From NCBI GenBank assembly GCA_003586115.2, contig QVOM02000034.1:16971444-17035443 (forward strand): a DNA stretch of 64,000 bases, in the 5' to 3' direction. The translations under genes were made by a program, and so were the position numbers. Source of the stretch: Salvator merianae. Its lineage: Eukaryota; Chordata; Lepidosauria; Squamata; Teiidae. The notes beneath the pieces were generated by a model, which saw only the letters and a list, made by a program, of their open reading frames with translations, ran no database searches and was not told where the DNA came from. Positions 20,608-32,233 of this stretch are shown here, one piece after another (position 1 is the stretch's first letter; each line of letters opens with the position of its first letter).

Positions 20608-21386
20608 CTAGGACTAGGTTACATTTTTCTCCCTAGTATGTGTTAGATTGAATCTTTTTTTAAAAAAAAAGCATCTATACATTTAAGCATAAGCAAATGC
20701 TGTGTAAATTTGGATTACCTTTGGTCCTCCTATCTATTACAATATCTTCATCATATCATTTCATCTCCACCATAGCACTTCAGGATACTCTGGGAACCAA
20801 AGGAAAAGTATATCTTTAGCAGTTAAATGTACATAAACATGCCTACACCTCAAATCAACCATCCAAGAAAGTGGGAAATCCATAATCAAGTTTGTAATAC
20901 TGATACGTAGCATAAAGTTACAAATTTGTAATGCTACATACAAATCCTTCTTAATGGGTTACCAAACATGTAATCATCTCTGTACATTTACTCTCTCTGT
21001 ATAATTAGCTGACATATATCAAACATTCCATTTGTATGTCTCTGATTTGCATCAGGGAGAATGCTGTGATGTGACAAAGGCAACCTAGGAAAATCAGTCA
21101 TCCCCAACCAGCATAATTTCTCCCAGCAAAGCACATGGGACCCCATCTCTAGCAGCTAAGAGCTCCCATAGTTTGCACACAGAACAGTGACTTCAAGCAA
21201 TAAAGCTTGACAAAATCCCTTTTGTATAGGAATGACCAGTATTGTCTTGTGCTGGACACTTTGTATTTAGAGCCTGTCTTTTAAAGAACTCAAGGCAGCA
21301 AACATATTTTCTCCAATAAAACAGCCATAAGGTGGTACATGTGATTGGATCCATTCTGACAGCCAATCTGGGCAGGCAGAACTAAG
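20608..21386. other. Unassigned DNA, possible SINE tail
   Basis: 21262-21340 (TTTGTATTTAGAGCCTGTC, AGAACTCAAGGCAGC) resembles the complement of the SINE tail at 917-960, weakly. Elsewhere nothing is recognised. Confidence 0.35.
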
Positions 21387-21540
21387 GGCCTTTCTGCACT
21401 GGCCCTTATTCTAAATTATATCCCAAGATGGAGGCTTGTCTTCTGCAAGGTAGTGCAGACTACGGCAGGCCCCAGGTCAATGCATATGACCAGTCCCTAT
21501 TCCAGAACATAATCCAGAATAAGGCCCATACAGAAAGGAC
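21387..21540. mobile_element. 154-bp TIR element, TSD CTAAG/CAAAG
   Basis: Starts GGCCTTTCTGCACTGGCCC and ends GGCCCATACAGAAAGGAC. CTAAG (21382-21386) and CAAAG (21541-21545) differ at one position. Same short subfamily as 14652 and 20500 (GATATAATCC-like inner arms). Confidence 0.85.
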
Positions 21541-22395
21541 CAAAGGCTTGCTGCTTGCTCCAAATTACCTATCAACACCTCCTTACCAGATGCATGTTAT
21601 TTATAGTGTGTTTTTCAGAAAACAGAAGGACTATGTTTAATGATATATAAACATACCAACAATCTACCATTTTTATTTCCAGTATTTAGAATATTATACA
21701 GGAAAAAAATAATAATAATAATTTACATGTGATTTGCTCTTCCTTAGAGCTTATAAATTAAGTAAGGTCTTATTTATCTGCATCCACACGATCAGTTTTA
21801 GTAGCTCTTGGAGTGCTACTGGGGCCCAGGAAGTGAACATCCACACTGGGACTGCAAGGTGCAACATCTACTCAGAGATGCCGTTGGTGCAGAGCTCAAG
21901 AAACCACTGAGAGAATGACTGTGCCCTCAGATGCTTCCACCTCCGCCTTGTGACACACACACAGTTTAGCATCAAACCAAAAAGAATCAGGTCCATTTCT
22001 GTTCCACTACACATTGTGCCATGCAGAAATCTTGCAATTGCTCAACTTCCATTCAACATCTCCAGTGCACAGAGATGCCATTTTACACGGTGCCTCCATG
22101 CAATGTGTGGGAAAACACAGTACATAGGAGGTGCCTCAGAGGGTGATCATACTGATAAAGGAGCTAGCCTAATTGCTGTGAGGCACTCACTGCCACCAAA
22201 ATGGAAACGGAATGGCAGCAGACACTTTTCTTCTGATGATAGGGGTTCTATAAACAGGTAAATGGAGAGGCGACCTTAGTTTTGAGAAGTTGCATAGAAT
22301 AGTTGCTAGGATGTTGGGTTTGGAAATCAGAGTTCACTCAGTCACGAAGCAACAATCTTCAGCATAAATTGTCACTCCAGTCTGAGTTATAATTA
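21541..22395. other. Unassigned non-coding DNA
   Basis: An (AAT)n run lies at 21708-21722. The 21785-21830 segment has a small hairpin (TAGTAGC...GTGCTACT). A 103-codon frame at 21950-22261 has no recognisable motif. Confidence 0.4.
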
Positions 22396-22548
22396 TATTA
22401 TTGAATTTTATTGTATTGCTATTTTTTATCGTATGTAGATATCTTAAATTTTAATCTGTCTTATCTGTTATAATTTTCCCTGAGACTTTAAGGGTGGGAT
22501 AAAAATGTAACATAGGCCACAAAATAAATTACCAAACAAATAAAGGAA
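22396..22548 (+). repeat. L2-like LINE 3' end
   Basis: Contains TTTCCCTGAGACTTTAAGGG, then TGGGATAAAAATGTAAC and a loose AAATAAA tail, as in the copies at 9940-10012 and 50680-50742. Only the 3' untranslated end is left. Confidence 0.6.
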
Positions 22549-25174
22549 CAATTATGTACAGTAATTAATTGGACTGGAAATCTTTTTTTAGAAAGTTAGA
22601 CTGCAGTCCTTTGCAATGGTAGGAGATTGCATTGGGGAGGTGGATTAACCCTCTACCATTGAAAGTAGTACCCAGGGGAACTTTGAGTGACACACCATAA
22701 CCCACAATTTTTTATTATACTGCTTAAGAGTATCCTGGAAAGATAAACTTTAAACAGTGTTTGAGACAACTTGTGTAAGTGCTCATGGTGAATTCTATGT
22801 GAAGGGAATGTGTTCAAACTACACCAAAATGGCTCTTTCTGTTTATGGAGATGCAGACAACGTATCTAAAAGCTCAAAAATAATTTGCATATTATGCACA
22901 CTGTTAGTAAATGGTAAAAGATTTATACTACTACTCAGTAGATTGAGGATCTATTTGTACTTATTTGTATGCATGTGACTTCTATGTATCAGCTATGTTG
23001 GCAAAAAAAAGTGCACATAGTGCGGCTAACCCTAAAATCAAGGCTGGCTGAAAATATGGCTTTTAGCCCCTCCCACATACTTTGGGGAGGAGGGTCACGT
23101 ATCTACAGACATCCAGTTTGGGAGTCATCAGTGATCTACAGAACTGAAAACCCTGCGGATGTCATCAAGGAGTCTTTCCTTGTATCTCTGGATGTGCTAT
23201 ATCAAAAGCAATGGAAAACCACCTCTCTGTTTTCTGTCACTGCAAATCTGTGGAGTTTGCAATGAAGCAAGAGATCTGCTGCTTCCTTTCTCCCTAGCAC
23301 TACGCTCTGTTCAAGGATAAGGTTGTTATATTAGCACATAGAATTACTGAATGTTGTGGTATCCAGGGACCTTTGGTGAAGGGCAGGATATAATTGATTG
23401 AATGAATAAATAACAGTAAAAATGTCTATATAGTTCATCAGGCTTCTGATTTGACAAGGTCTCTGGAAGCACAAGACATGTCATATGGGATTATATTTGA
23501 ACCTCAAACACGGAAGTTATACATGCATAGATTCTGCCTATGCATGCTGGTGTGATTCAGAAAGAAAACACAGGACATAGATTCACACATACATCAGAAA
23601 CATTCAACAGTAACTGCAGAACCCTGTTAGTGAGATCTTTACAAAGCCAGTGCATGGAGACCCATTTCTTCCACAGACAGAAACGCATTTAATGTTTGAA
23701 GCTTTTAACTCCATATTGTTATGCCATTATCCTCTGTGAAACATTGAGATTTAATTCATTTGCGAATTAGAAACGTAAGTGTGAGACTTCCCATCATAAG
23801 AGAGTTCAAAGCAGCAATGTTTCTGCCTTTACAATATTACTTTTATGAAAATCAGATCTACTACTTCTTTCAAATGTAACCATTGGTTTAGCCTTATCCA
23901 ACTATATTATCTAAATTGCACCTTTATACTTCAGAGACATTTTTCAGGAAGAAATACCCACCAAGCATTCAGCTTAAAAAAGAATCCTGTTAGCAGCATG
24001 GAGTTTTGACTTCCTCAATGAGCATGCATAGTCAAAACTGGCAGCTTCTTAAAGGATGTATCTAGAAGCAAATCGTTCTCTGATATTTGGAGTGGGGGAA
24101 GGTCCCGTGGCTGTCTTTCAAGGAAACCTGCCCCCCCCCCCCAGTGCCCCACTGCAGCTTAGCTAAGAGGAACTGCTCAAACAATAGTGTGTTGCCTTCG
24201 ATGGATCCCTTGAACTCCAACTTTTTTGCAGAACAAAAGGCTTCCACGAAGCATCTATGGCAGCAGATGCTTCCTTACCCCAAGTGTCAGAATGCCAATT
24301 AGATATTGAACATGTCAGGCAGAAGGCGGAGTTTCCAAAACAAATGAATGATGAATAGGAACAGTCTCTCAGTTTAGTCCAAAGTCCTGCTGTTCTTTTG
24401 TAAAATGATTTGTGGCAAATTTGTTTTGTCACTAAAGCATCTTTTCCCCCTGAGCCTTCAAGTGATTTTTATTATCAAATCCCCTCCAAACACACCACAC
24501 ACCCATATACACAGAATCACATGAACAAAAATACATAATTAAGCAAACAAATATTTTTAATGCAAAGAACAACTTACTGTCATCAGACAGAACGGGCCTC
24601 CACAAATCAACCATGTCCCCCCCCCCACAGTTTTGTGGGAGAAATTCTTAGTGATCCCTCCTTTAAAAAGCAATTCTATATTTAAGTTGCAGTGGAGTGA
24701 AGGAGTAGCCTCTTTCATTGTTGAGAAGAGAAGGAAGATGGAGCTAAAGTACAAACCTATTGTTTTCTCATGAGATTAAAAAAGAAAAGGTCATTTTGAA
24801 AGCTACTTAGCAGGACCTTCCAATTAAAAGTCAAATATACTTAGCATCTGCAATCTTCCAGCAGCAAAGGGGTTAAAAAATATCAACTGAACTGAGAAAA
24901 GCTTTTATCTCCACCTCTCACATCTTCCACATCATTTTCCTCCATTTTTCATTAGGCAATCACCTCCATAATTCTGAGCAGAAGTTAATATAATATAGTG
25001 GTTATTTTAATGTCATGCCTTACTGACAACATTTGAGAGTCGATTGGTTTTCATTCTGTTAGCTAAGGGTGTATTTATTTATTTATTTATTTATTTTGTC
25101 TATTACCTTTCCATGTAATTATATTTTACTCAATTATATCTTTTACAGTCAAACAAAATACAAGTCTGGAATAA
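22549..25174. other. Unassigned DNA, possible single-copy stretch
   Basis: 2.6 kb with almost no recognisable repeats apart from homopolymers (poly-C at 24129-24143 and 24618-24628), a LINE/SINE-like tail at 23370-23415 and (TTTA)n at 25070-25097. None of the short frames has a domain. Because repeats are sparse, it is one of the better places to look for conserved non-coding sequence. Confidence 0.4.
25070..25097 (+). repeat. (TTTA)n microsatellite
   Basis: Seven tetranucleotide units. It lies about 80 bases upstream of the hammerhead-bearing repeat. Confidence 0.9.
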
Positions 25175-25312
25175 AAATGCATCTGATGAAGTAGGCTTAG
25201 TCTACGAAAGCTGATGTTACCGAGTTCTTTCTCTTTGTTAGTCTCTAAGGTGCTACTAGACCCCCTTGTTATACTGATCCAGACTAACACAGCTATGTCT
25301 TTGAATTCCAGG
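25175..25312 (+). repeat. Dispersed repeat, possibly Penelope-like
   Basis: Reads GCATCTGATGAAGTAGGC, then GTTAGTCTCTAAGGTGCTAC and CCAGACTAACACAGCTATG. A second, partial copy is at 19420-19502. From memory, very similar sequence is widespread in reptile genomes. Assignment to Penelope-like retroelements is inferred from the hammerhead-like core and was not tested. Confidence 0.5.
25183..25209 (+). ncRNA. Hammerhead-ribozyme-like core
   Basis: CTGATGA (25183-25189) is followed by one A, a six-pair stem GTAGGC/GTCTAC (25191-25196 with 25200-25205, one G-U pair) closed by a TTA loop, then GAAA (25206-25209). This is the order of the hammerhead core: CUGAUGA, stem II, GAAA. Flanking GCAT (25179-25182) and ATGT (25213-25216) can pair. 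Against activity: the extra A between A9 and stem II, and no obvious NUH cleavage triplet with stems I and III. Hammerheads are known in Penelope-like elements, so a decayed retroelement ribozyme is reasonable. Confidence 0.4.
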
Positions 25313-26561
25313 AAAAATATGAGAAGGCAACCAATCTTTGCTTTACCTTAAACAAGCAAGTGTTATGGCAAAATGAGTTCTCTTTTGACCTTTCTGAGAT
25401 TAGGCTGGACTAGTTATGTTATCTCTTAATGCTCTATGTTTCCCTGCCTGGTAACAATTAGGGGTTTTAGATAGAACTGAAATGAATTGGGGGGGAGGGG
25501 ACTGGGAGGGGAAACTTGAAAAGCATTCTTATAAGATGATTTACTTGTAAACTTCAAATTTTTATTCACCTAGAAAATCTTTAACCTGTTTCCTTCCCTA
25601 CCTTTTTTTTCCTTAATGTTAATTGATATCTGGGAGGTGGAAAAAAAAGATTTATTGCTACTGTAGTTGCTATTAGCTTTCCTCAAAACAATTCTTGTTC
25701 AAGTTGTATTAAACAATGGCTTCGCTTAAGAAAAAAGGGGGGGGCATTTATTCTCAAGAATAAAGAACAAATCATTTTATTAAAAGGCCCTAAAAAACTC
25801 GAGGCACATCATGCTGAGATTCAGAATATGATACTTAATTCTAGAATTCAATTATAGATCACAGTTTTCAAGCAAATTAATTATATCCATAATATGGAAA
25901 TTCAATGTGAGGAACACAATGAAGCTGGTATAGTACCTCTTTGGTAATAGGGGGGCTCTCCACATTGCAGCCCCATTCAGATGGTCATAAAAAATGTTTC
26001 CTATGGGCGGAGGGGAAAGCTGGCTCCACTGCAAAGGCAGGAGGCCCCATGGTCACACACTAGTTCCACCCAGTCTCCAAAATCCCCACACCTGTGGAAA
26101 GTTCTACAGCTGCAACATTTCCATCATGGCTTAGCATCAAGCCAGAAATGGCCCTGGAAATCAGTCTAACGGTAATCCAGGAAAGACCAAAATACTACTG
26201 GTAAATCACCTCCTCCTTCACTGTCCCTCTATATGTAGGAGGAGGAGGTGGCAAGTGTGAGCACAATCTACTACTGGAGTTGTTATTCTGCCCTACACTC
26301 CTAAGGTAGCTCCAAACACAGAATCCCTATGCTTCTGGGGTGGCCTGCAGGCCGTATGCAGGTGAACACATTTCCCCCTAAGCCCCTGAGACATTCCAGA
26401 AGTGCTCTTTCTTTTGTTTGTGTAGATACAGTCTCAGACCAATGCTGCCACTACCACCTCCTCTCCACCCTCCCTCCCCCCAAAAAAGTATCCTGAATGT
26501 GCTGTTCCTAGCCTGAATGGGATTATGGTACCATAGATCTTTGGCTACCCCAAGGACAGCT
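25313..26561. other. Unassigned non-coding DNA
   Basis: Mostly AT-rich. G-runs at 25486-25500 and 25736-25745. 25960-26170 is richer in G+C, with GGCCCTGG near its end, and might be another decayed TIR element, but no ends were found. Confidence 0.4.
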
Positions 26562-26566
26562 CCATG

Positions 26567-26985
26567 GGCCTATTTGCACTTTTCATTAGCGAAGTGTGTC
26601 TGCACTTTGCAGAAGCCCTCACAATTGGGAGCAGGCTACAGACATTTCCAGTCACTACAAGCAATGGAGCACACAATCATGTTCCACAGGTGTACCAGCA
26701 GCAGCTGGACTGCTCCCAGTATGTAGCGTTCTTCTGGGTACGTGGCATGGTGTGGCTGAGACTGCAACTGCAACTGTGACTACGACTGCGTAATTGTGCT
26801 GTGTCCCCAGTCACCATGGCAGCAGCTGCTGTCATGGCGCAGACAGCTAGCATTTGCAGTGTGAGGTATAGAACCCTGTTGCCGGGATGTTCCCTCACAG
26901 TGCAAATGGCTGCCACACTGCAAGTTCTCTTCCATCTTGGAAAGTTTGCTTGCGAACATACCAAGATGGAAAGTGCAGAAAGGTC
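26567..26985. mobile_element. TIR element, TSD CCATG/CCATC
   Basis: Starts GGCCTATTTGCACTTTTC and ends AAGTGCAGAAAGGTC. CCATG (26562-26566) and CCATC (26986-26990) flank it. The interior shares GGAGCAGGCTACAG, GCTGGACTGCTCCCAGTA and CACAGTGCAAATGGCTGCCACA with 14599 and 16403. Subterminal palindrome: CTTCCATCTTGG/CCAAGATGGAAAG. 419 bp, no conserved frame. Confidence 0.85.
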
Positions 26986-26990
26986 CCATC

Positions 26991-28160
26991 ACTCATGCAG
27001 CTCTACCCTACTGCCAAGAGCAAGGCAGACTTATGGGGTAAGAGAGCTGCTTCTCACAGTGCTGCCAGCATAAACCTTCCAGTTCAGAAGCACACTAGCA
27101 TCCAATCCACACTGTCCTGGTTTATTTTTCATTTATACAATTCCGATCCTTCTTCTGAAGAGGTCAAGGCAGAACTCAGCACTCATTGTTCTAGTTGTGA
27201 AATTCCTATAGAAATTTCTGGGGGAAAAACAACCACCTCCTATTGCAGGAATTAAGGGCTGAATCTGGGGCTTCCAGATGTAGAGCCATTTTGACATTCG
27301 TTGTGTTGGTAGAATTCTCAACAGGGAGTACTGCAAACTGCAAGACACTCTCACCTTAACAATTCTGGGGAAAGATTAAAGCTCCTCAAAATCCTGTTAT
27401 AAATTTAATGAGCAAGTAGATAGAAAAGATGAAAGGCAGAGGCTGCATCTAAACGCCCTCTAAAAAGGGCAAGCTTCAGACCATGCTCAGGAATGCCCAC
27501 CCCAGGCTACCCAAATTGTGCCCAGCATTGCTGCTGCAGGACAGACATGCAGGAGAATATCTGCCCATTTTTATTCCCCATGGCAGCAGCAGTTCAGGAA
27601 GCCACAGCTGCAGCTAACAAAGAAGGGGAAGCCTCTGCATTTCAGATTAAAATCTTATTTCTGGCTGCAGTTGCTGCTTCCCCCAATCATCTGTCCTTCT
27701 CCCCTTTGAGCAAGCTGTCAATCATCTGAAGTTACCTGCTCCGGAGGAAGAAGCTAATTTTAAAGAGGCTTTTTTTTTTAATTCCACCATTCCACCACCT
27801 CCACTCATGTTGCAGGGTATAATATTGAAAATGTACCAGCTGGTTCAAACAACCCCGGTTACCTATAGACTGAGGAACCTCAGAGGCCTTTACGACTCAA
27901 TTGTATGAAAAAGTCTGACTGACTCACAGCAGAATCCTCTATCAGTGGAGACAAGACAGCAGGTTGGGTCACTCTGCCATCTTGCTCCCACCGGTGGCCC
28001 CTCCCTCTTCCAACTGCCACCAAAAAGCTGTGAACCATCTTGCCTGAGGGGAATGGAGAAGAGCCAGCAGGCTGGGGATCTTCACCTGTATTGACACTGA
28101 TTTTTCTGTGACACCCTAAAATCTTTTCTGGCAATACCCTGCCATTGATTGTACTGAAAT
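26991..28160. other. Unassigned non-coding DNA
   Basis: 27115-27180 may be the complement of a SINE/LINE tail (TTTATTTTTCATTTATACAA). 27490-27710 is G+C-richer and purine-pyrimidine mixed. No frame has a domain. Confidence 0.4.
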
Positions 28161-28620
28161 GCATATTTTATTTATTTATTTATTTTTAACTCCAAACATA
28201 TCCAGTGCTAAACTTGACCAACCATAAATACATAACATCAGTTCCTAACCTATTCAAAACATATTACAACAGCAATAGTTACCAGTCCTACTGCATCACT
28301 TCTTGCACATTTGTACTATTATAGAAAGAAATAATGAATTAATCTTCATCCACTGGAATCATACCAAAGGTTAGCAGTTATTGTTATAAAACTGAACCAC
28401 AGCCCTTCAAAATACAGCTACCCCTCATTATTTCTTCTTCTGTCCACTCTTATAACAACATTCTAATAAATGTTTAGAAGGCAACCACTGACCTTGTAAT
28501 GCCTGTTCAACAAGAGAAACCAAGTCTCTTGGTACTTTACTTTGTAGGGAACACCTGACCTTTGTTGTATCTGGTGGGTGATTTCCATAGTTTAGCTTAT
28601 TGTGGATCAAAAGTATGATT
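28161..28620 (-). repeat. Unrecognised retroposed 3' end with short frame
   Basis: Read on the minus strand: a frame (28610-28428) ending SKHLLECCYKSGQKKK plus a stop, then about 250 bases without coding potential, then an AAATAAATAAATAAA tail (28165-28185). A short C-terminal coding end, a 3' untranslated region and an A-rich tail look like a LINE 3' end or a processed pseudogene. I do not recognise the protein. Confidence 0.35.
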
Positions 28621-28745
28621 TAGCACCAATTGCTGCTTCACCACTTGCCCTCGCGTTCCCATAAGAGCTGCTACCCCTTTTCATGTGATGACTTATGCAC
28701 TGGGGAGTGTATGTGGGACCACAGCTGTACAGCAAGTACAACAAG
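28621..28745. other. Unassigned spacer
   Basis: Nothing recognised. Confidence 0.4.
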
Positions 28746-29213
28746 GGCCTTCCTTCTCCACATTAGTGCAGAATACATGAGGCCCTGCCCACTGCTGGTA
28801 TGCTTCATCAGCACAGGACAGAGTGTAATCCAGATTGGGGGGTCCTGATCTGGATTACAGATAGTCCTCAACATTGGGGACTACTGGTGTACCTGCTTGA
28901 CTTAGTCCAAAACATGGAAGCATGCCAAAACCACACCTCCATTTTCCGAACTAACAGAGGACCAATTCCAGTGGTGCACCAAGGGCTCCGAGGCTAGGAA
29001 TGTTCATTCCTAAACTTCAGAGACCTGGGAAGCCGGGCTGAAATTCATGTGAGCTTTGAGGCAGGTTGGCAGGCTGGTCTGGACCAACTCTGTCATGCAA
29101 GCAGTGCTGTTCCCAGCACTGGTCCAGACCACAGGTTGTCATAGTCCGAATCAGCAGACCTCGCTGGTCCAGATCTACTGGTTCACATCATGGCAAGGCA
29201 GTGCAGAATGGCT
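28746..29213. mobile_element. TIR element with two perfect 11-bp hairpins
   Basis: Starts GGCCTTCCTTCTCCACATT, ends GTGCAGAATGGCT. Flank CAAGG or ACAAG on the left and CAAAT on the right are only partly alike. Hairpins: GTAATCCAGAT at 28825-28835 with its complement at 28848-28858, and GGTCTGGACCA at 29076-29086 with its complement at 29120-29130. The body is of the 45940-46414 type. Confidence 0.7.
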
Positions 29214-30768
29214 CAAATTTCTACATTTTTACCTTGGCTTTCTCCATCCCCTTTCTGTCCCATGTGATGATGTAGCAGCTACAGTAACAAGCACAACAGC
29301 TAATGTAATGCCATCAAAAACTCACAGGCACTGTCTTTGATGACATTACAGTAGGTAAGCCAGTGAAACAGTAAAGGAAAGTCATTTCCCAAGCTATTTC
29401 CTTTCTTCCTGCTCCCTGCATTCCTGCACATAAACTCTTAATTCATTTCAGAAAGCAAAGGTCATGACAAGAAGTCAGAGGGGTAGCTGTGCCCTTTTGT
29501 CAAGCAAAGAGATATAAAAGCATTTTGCAAACGTGTTACTCAAACCAGGCACTATTACTTCTACAGTGCCTTAAGAGGGGCATCTAACATTCTTTCATCC
29601 TCTTTTTTTTCATTCTCCCCACCCTTGAACACATGGGAACCTCTTAAGCCTCAAGTCTGAAAAGAAACTCTATATAACAAAACAATAAAATATGCATAGT
29701 TGCATTTGTCAGAGGCCACAGGTCTTGGTTTGCATATCCACAAATTCAGAATTGTAGTGACCCATATACTGCCTGGTTTACAGCTGAACATTATGCAAGG
29801 AGCATAGGTCTCTATCTGGATCAAAATGCAAGTATTGCGTTTAACCTAGCAATAATCTGTTTATGTATCTTTGCATGAAAGATTCATGTGAGAATTTATA
29901 AGTACTTGAGTTCAGAGTTTTTCCTTCATCTACTGTCAAAGAATATATCGATTTCAGCATACATATTCACAACCAATATTACTTTTTAAGCTGCATTTTC
30001 CTCAGTAGTAATCAAGTATCTTGTTTCACAGTGCTAACAGAGGCTAATGAACATACATATGTGGATCACTTGATTTTATAACATGTGTTTGTGGAAAACA
30101 TGGTTGCTTTTGCTCATTTAGAAAAAAATATGTAACAGTTTTATGTCATTTATGTAACAGTCTTGTACTTACATTGTTAGTAAAGTACAAAATTCCTTGT
30201 ATAGCATGGTTTTGTACAGCATGGTTTTGCTTTTACACTGTTGGTAAAATGTACCTTTCTTTGTTTCATGTGATCTGGCAAGCTTAAAATAATGCAATTT
30301 GACTTTTCTGGCACCATTAATTTACACTGATCGAATGGACCTTTGCAATTCACTTAAGCCCTGGTTTTATGCAAACAGCTATTACTTGTATAACACAGTT
30401 TTTGCACTACATAGTGTTTTACAGAAACCAAAACACATTTATAGAAAGGATGACAGTATTACAGTGGAAGGGACAAAAAAGGTCTGTTGATTAAGATTTT
30501 GTTGGCTTATACACTGTATTCATGCACACTATATGGCTTCCCTGTGCTGTCATGCTGTGAATGGATGATTGCTAGAGGGGGGTAATATTTTACTTGATTG
30601 AGGCCAATCAGAAAAAGTATTTTCGCTGCCACATCTCCACACGTGACTGCAACAGGTGCCATCCCATTTGCTGGTGTTAACACTATCTGAGGTGCCTGTT
30701 CTGCAGCATGCAATTTTCCACCTTCACTGCTGGCACTTTGGATCACTGCTTGAAATGAAATCTAATTG
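29214..30768. other. Unassigned non-coding DNA
   Basis: AT-rich. 30120-30260 has short direct repeats (ATGTAACAGT twice, AGCATGGTTTTG twice, GTTAGTAAA / GTTGGTAAA). No gene. Confidence 0.4.
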
Positions 30769-30875
30769 CTCTGAAATGGAGATCCAGAGGGATTTGCTGG
30801 AGCAGTAACCACAGAGCCTCTTCCCCATGCACCCACGCAGAAACTAGCTCCTTTGGCAAGTGGACACCTGGCCTG
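30769..30875 (+). repeat. Dispersed repeat A, copy 1
   Basis: CTGAAATGGAGATCCAGAGG, CACAGAGCCTCTTCCCCA and AAGTGGACACCTGGCC align in order with 32132-32233. The family is not one I can name. The repeat probably extends further left (30600 against 32045). Confidence 0.55.
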
Positions 30876-30984
30876 AGGCAATCAGAAAAGGAAGAAAACA
30901 AGAGCCACGGGGAATGGATGGAACAAAGCAACCACTGGAAAGTCTTTGGATAAGCTCTGAGATTTCACTAAAGCCAAGTCAAGA

Positions 30985-31100
30985 TTTGTCCTGTTGTTGT
31001 TGTTATTTCTATACTACTCTTCAGTCTGAGGTTCCAGAGGTTCCAGAATGGCTTACACAACAACAAAACAATCAAAAATTATTAGTTATTACACAAAAAA
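30985..31100 (-). repeat. L2-like LINE or SINE 3' tail
   Basis: Plus strand GTTATTTCTATACTACTCTT, then AGAATGGCTTACACAACAAC, the complement of a LINE-type tail. Short and diverged. Confidence 0.4.
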
Positions 31101-31257
31101 ACACATTCACCCAGCATGAGGTCAGGCTTGCACTGAGGTGCCTAAAAAAGTGGACATTTAAGCCTGTGCAGCTGTAGCCTCACTTAGGAATCTGTAGGCA
31201 CCTCATGAGCCTGTATAAATAGTGCTAGAGCCAGTTTTTAAAGTACCACAAGACCCT

Positions 31258-31787
31258 TATAAAATCAGGGTGCAATGTCTAGGCCTATTCTGCCTTGAAA
31301 GATAGCATATAAGAGGGGATCTGACTGAAGTTTATAAAATCACACATGAGGAAAAGGTGGATAGAGAAAAAATCTTTCGTCAATCGTGCAGCACTATAAC
31401 CGGGGGGCACTCTATGAAGCTGATGGGCAGTAGAGTTAGGACTGACAAGGGGAAGTATTTTTTCATTCATTGCCTCATGGTATTTACTAACAGAGTAGGT
31501 AGTGACAGCTGACAGCCTAAGTGGCTCCAAGAAGGGGTTAGATAAATTCATGGAGGACAGGTATATCAGTGGCTACTAGAATGGATATAGGTTCTGCCTC
31601 CAGGTTAGAGAGACAGACAGGATGCCTCTAAAGTATATTTGCAGGAAGTCAAGAGAAGCTCACGGTTTCACCTTCATCTTCTGCTTGAGAATGCCCAGAA
31701 GCAAATTGTGGACCACTGTGTGGGACAGGATGCTGGACTAGATGGCTATGGCCTAATCTAGCAGGGCTTCTCTTATGTTCTTAAAGA
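31258..31787 (+). repeat. CR1-like LINE, 3' end
   Basis: Matches the best CR1 copy (45030-45570) throughout: GCAATGTCTAGGCC, GAAGCTGATGGGCAGTAGAG, GGATGCTGGACTAGATGG and the terminal TCTTATGTTCTT. Frames are broken by deletions. 5'-truncated, about 530 bp. Confidence 0.85.
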
Positions 31788-31789
31788 CT

Positions 31790-32131
31790 CTTTCCTTTTC
31801 TTATTTTAGCTGTCATAAACACTAGTCCCCTCTAAGGCAACTCAAGTCATTGTGAGTTTGGCCGTGGTCAATTTCTGGTGACTGCAAAGACACATCCTTG
31901 TAATTTTCCTGGCAAGCATGTAGGTCACGTCTCCATTTACTGGGCAAGGTACCTGGAAAAGTGCCTCCTATCGCTGTGTTTCCACTTGTGACAGCAGGAA
32001 GTGCCTCACAGTGATTCCACTACCTGATTATTGGGCATAATAGCCAACAAGAAAAACATTTTTGCAGGATCCAATTCTCTGCCTTAAATAATGGCACTCC
32101 TGTCCACCTCTGAAGAGGACGTCTCCACCCT
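31790..32131. other. Unassigned, possible SINE remnant
   Basis: 31825-31935 contains CTCAAGTCATTGTGAGTTTG and CTGGCAAGCATGTAGGTCA, which on the minus strand resemble SINE-body wording. No head with A/B boxes was found. Confidence 0.35.
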
Positions 32132-32233
32132 CTAAAATGGAGACACAGAGGTGTCATTTTCAGTGGCAATCATAGTGCCTTCCCCACACAATGGGGAAGC
32201 AGCCATCTCTGTTGGTGAGTAGAGACCTGGCCA
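32132..32233 (+). repeat. Dispersed repeat A, copy 2
   Basis: TAAAATGGAGACACAGAGGT, CATAGTGCCTTCCCCACA and AGTAGAGACCTGGCC align with 30769-30875. Confidence 0.55.
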
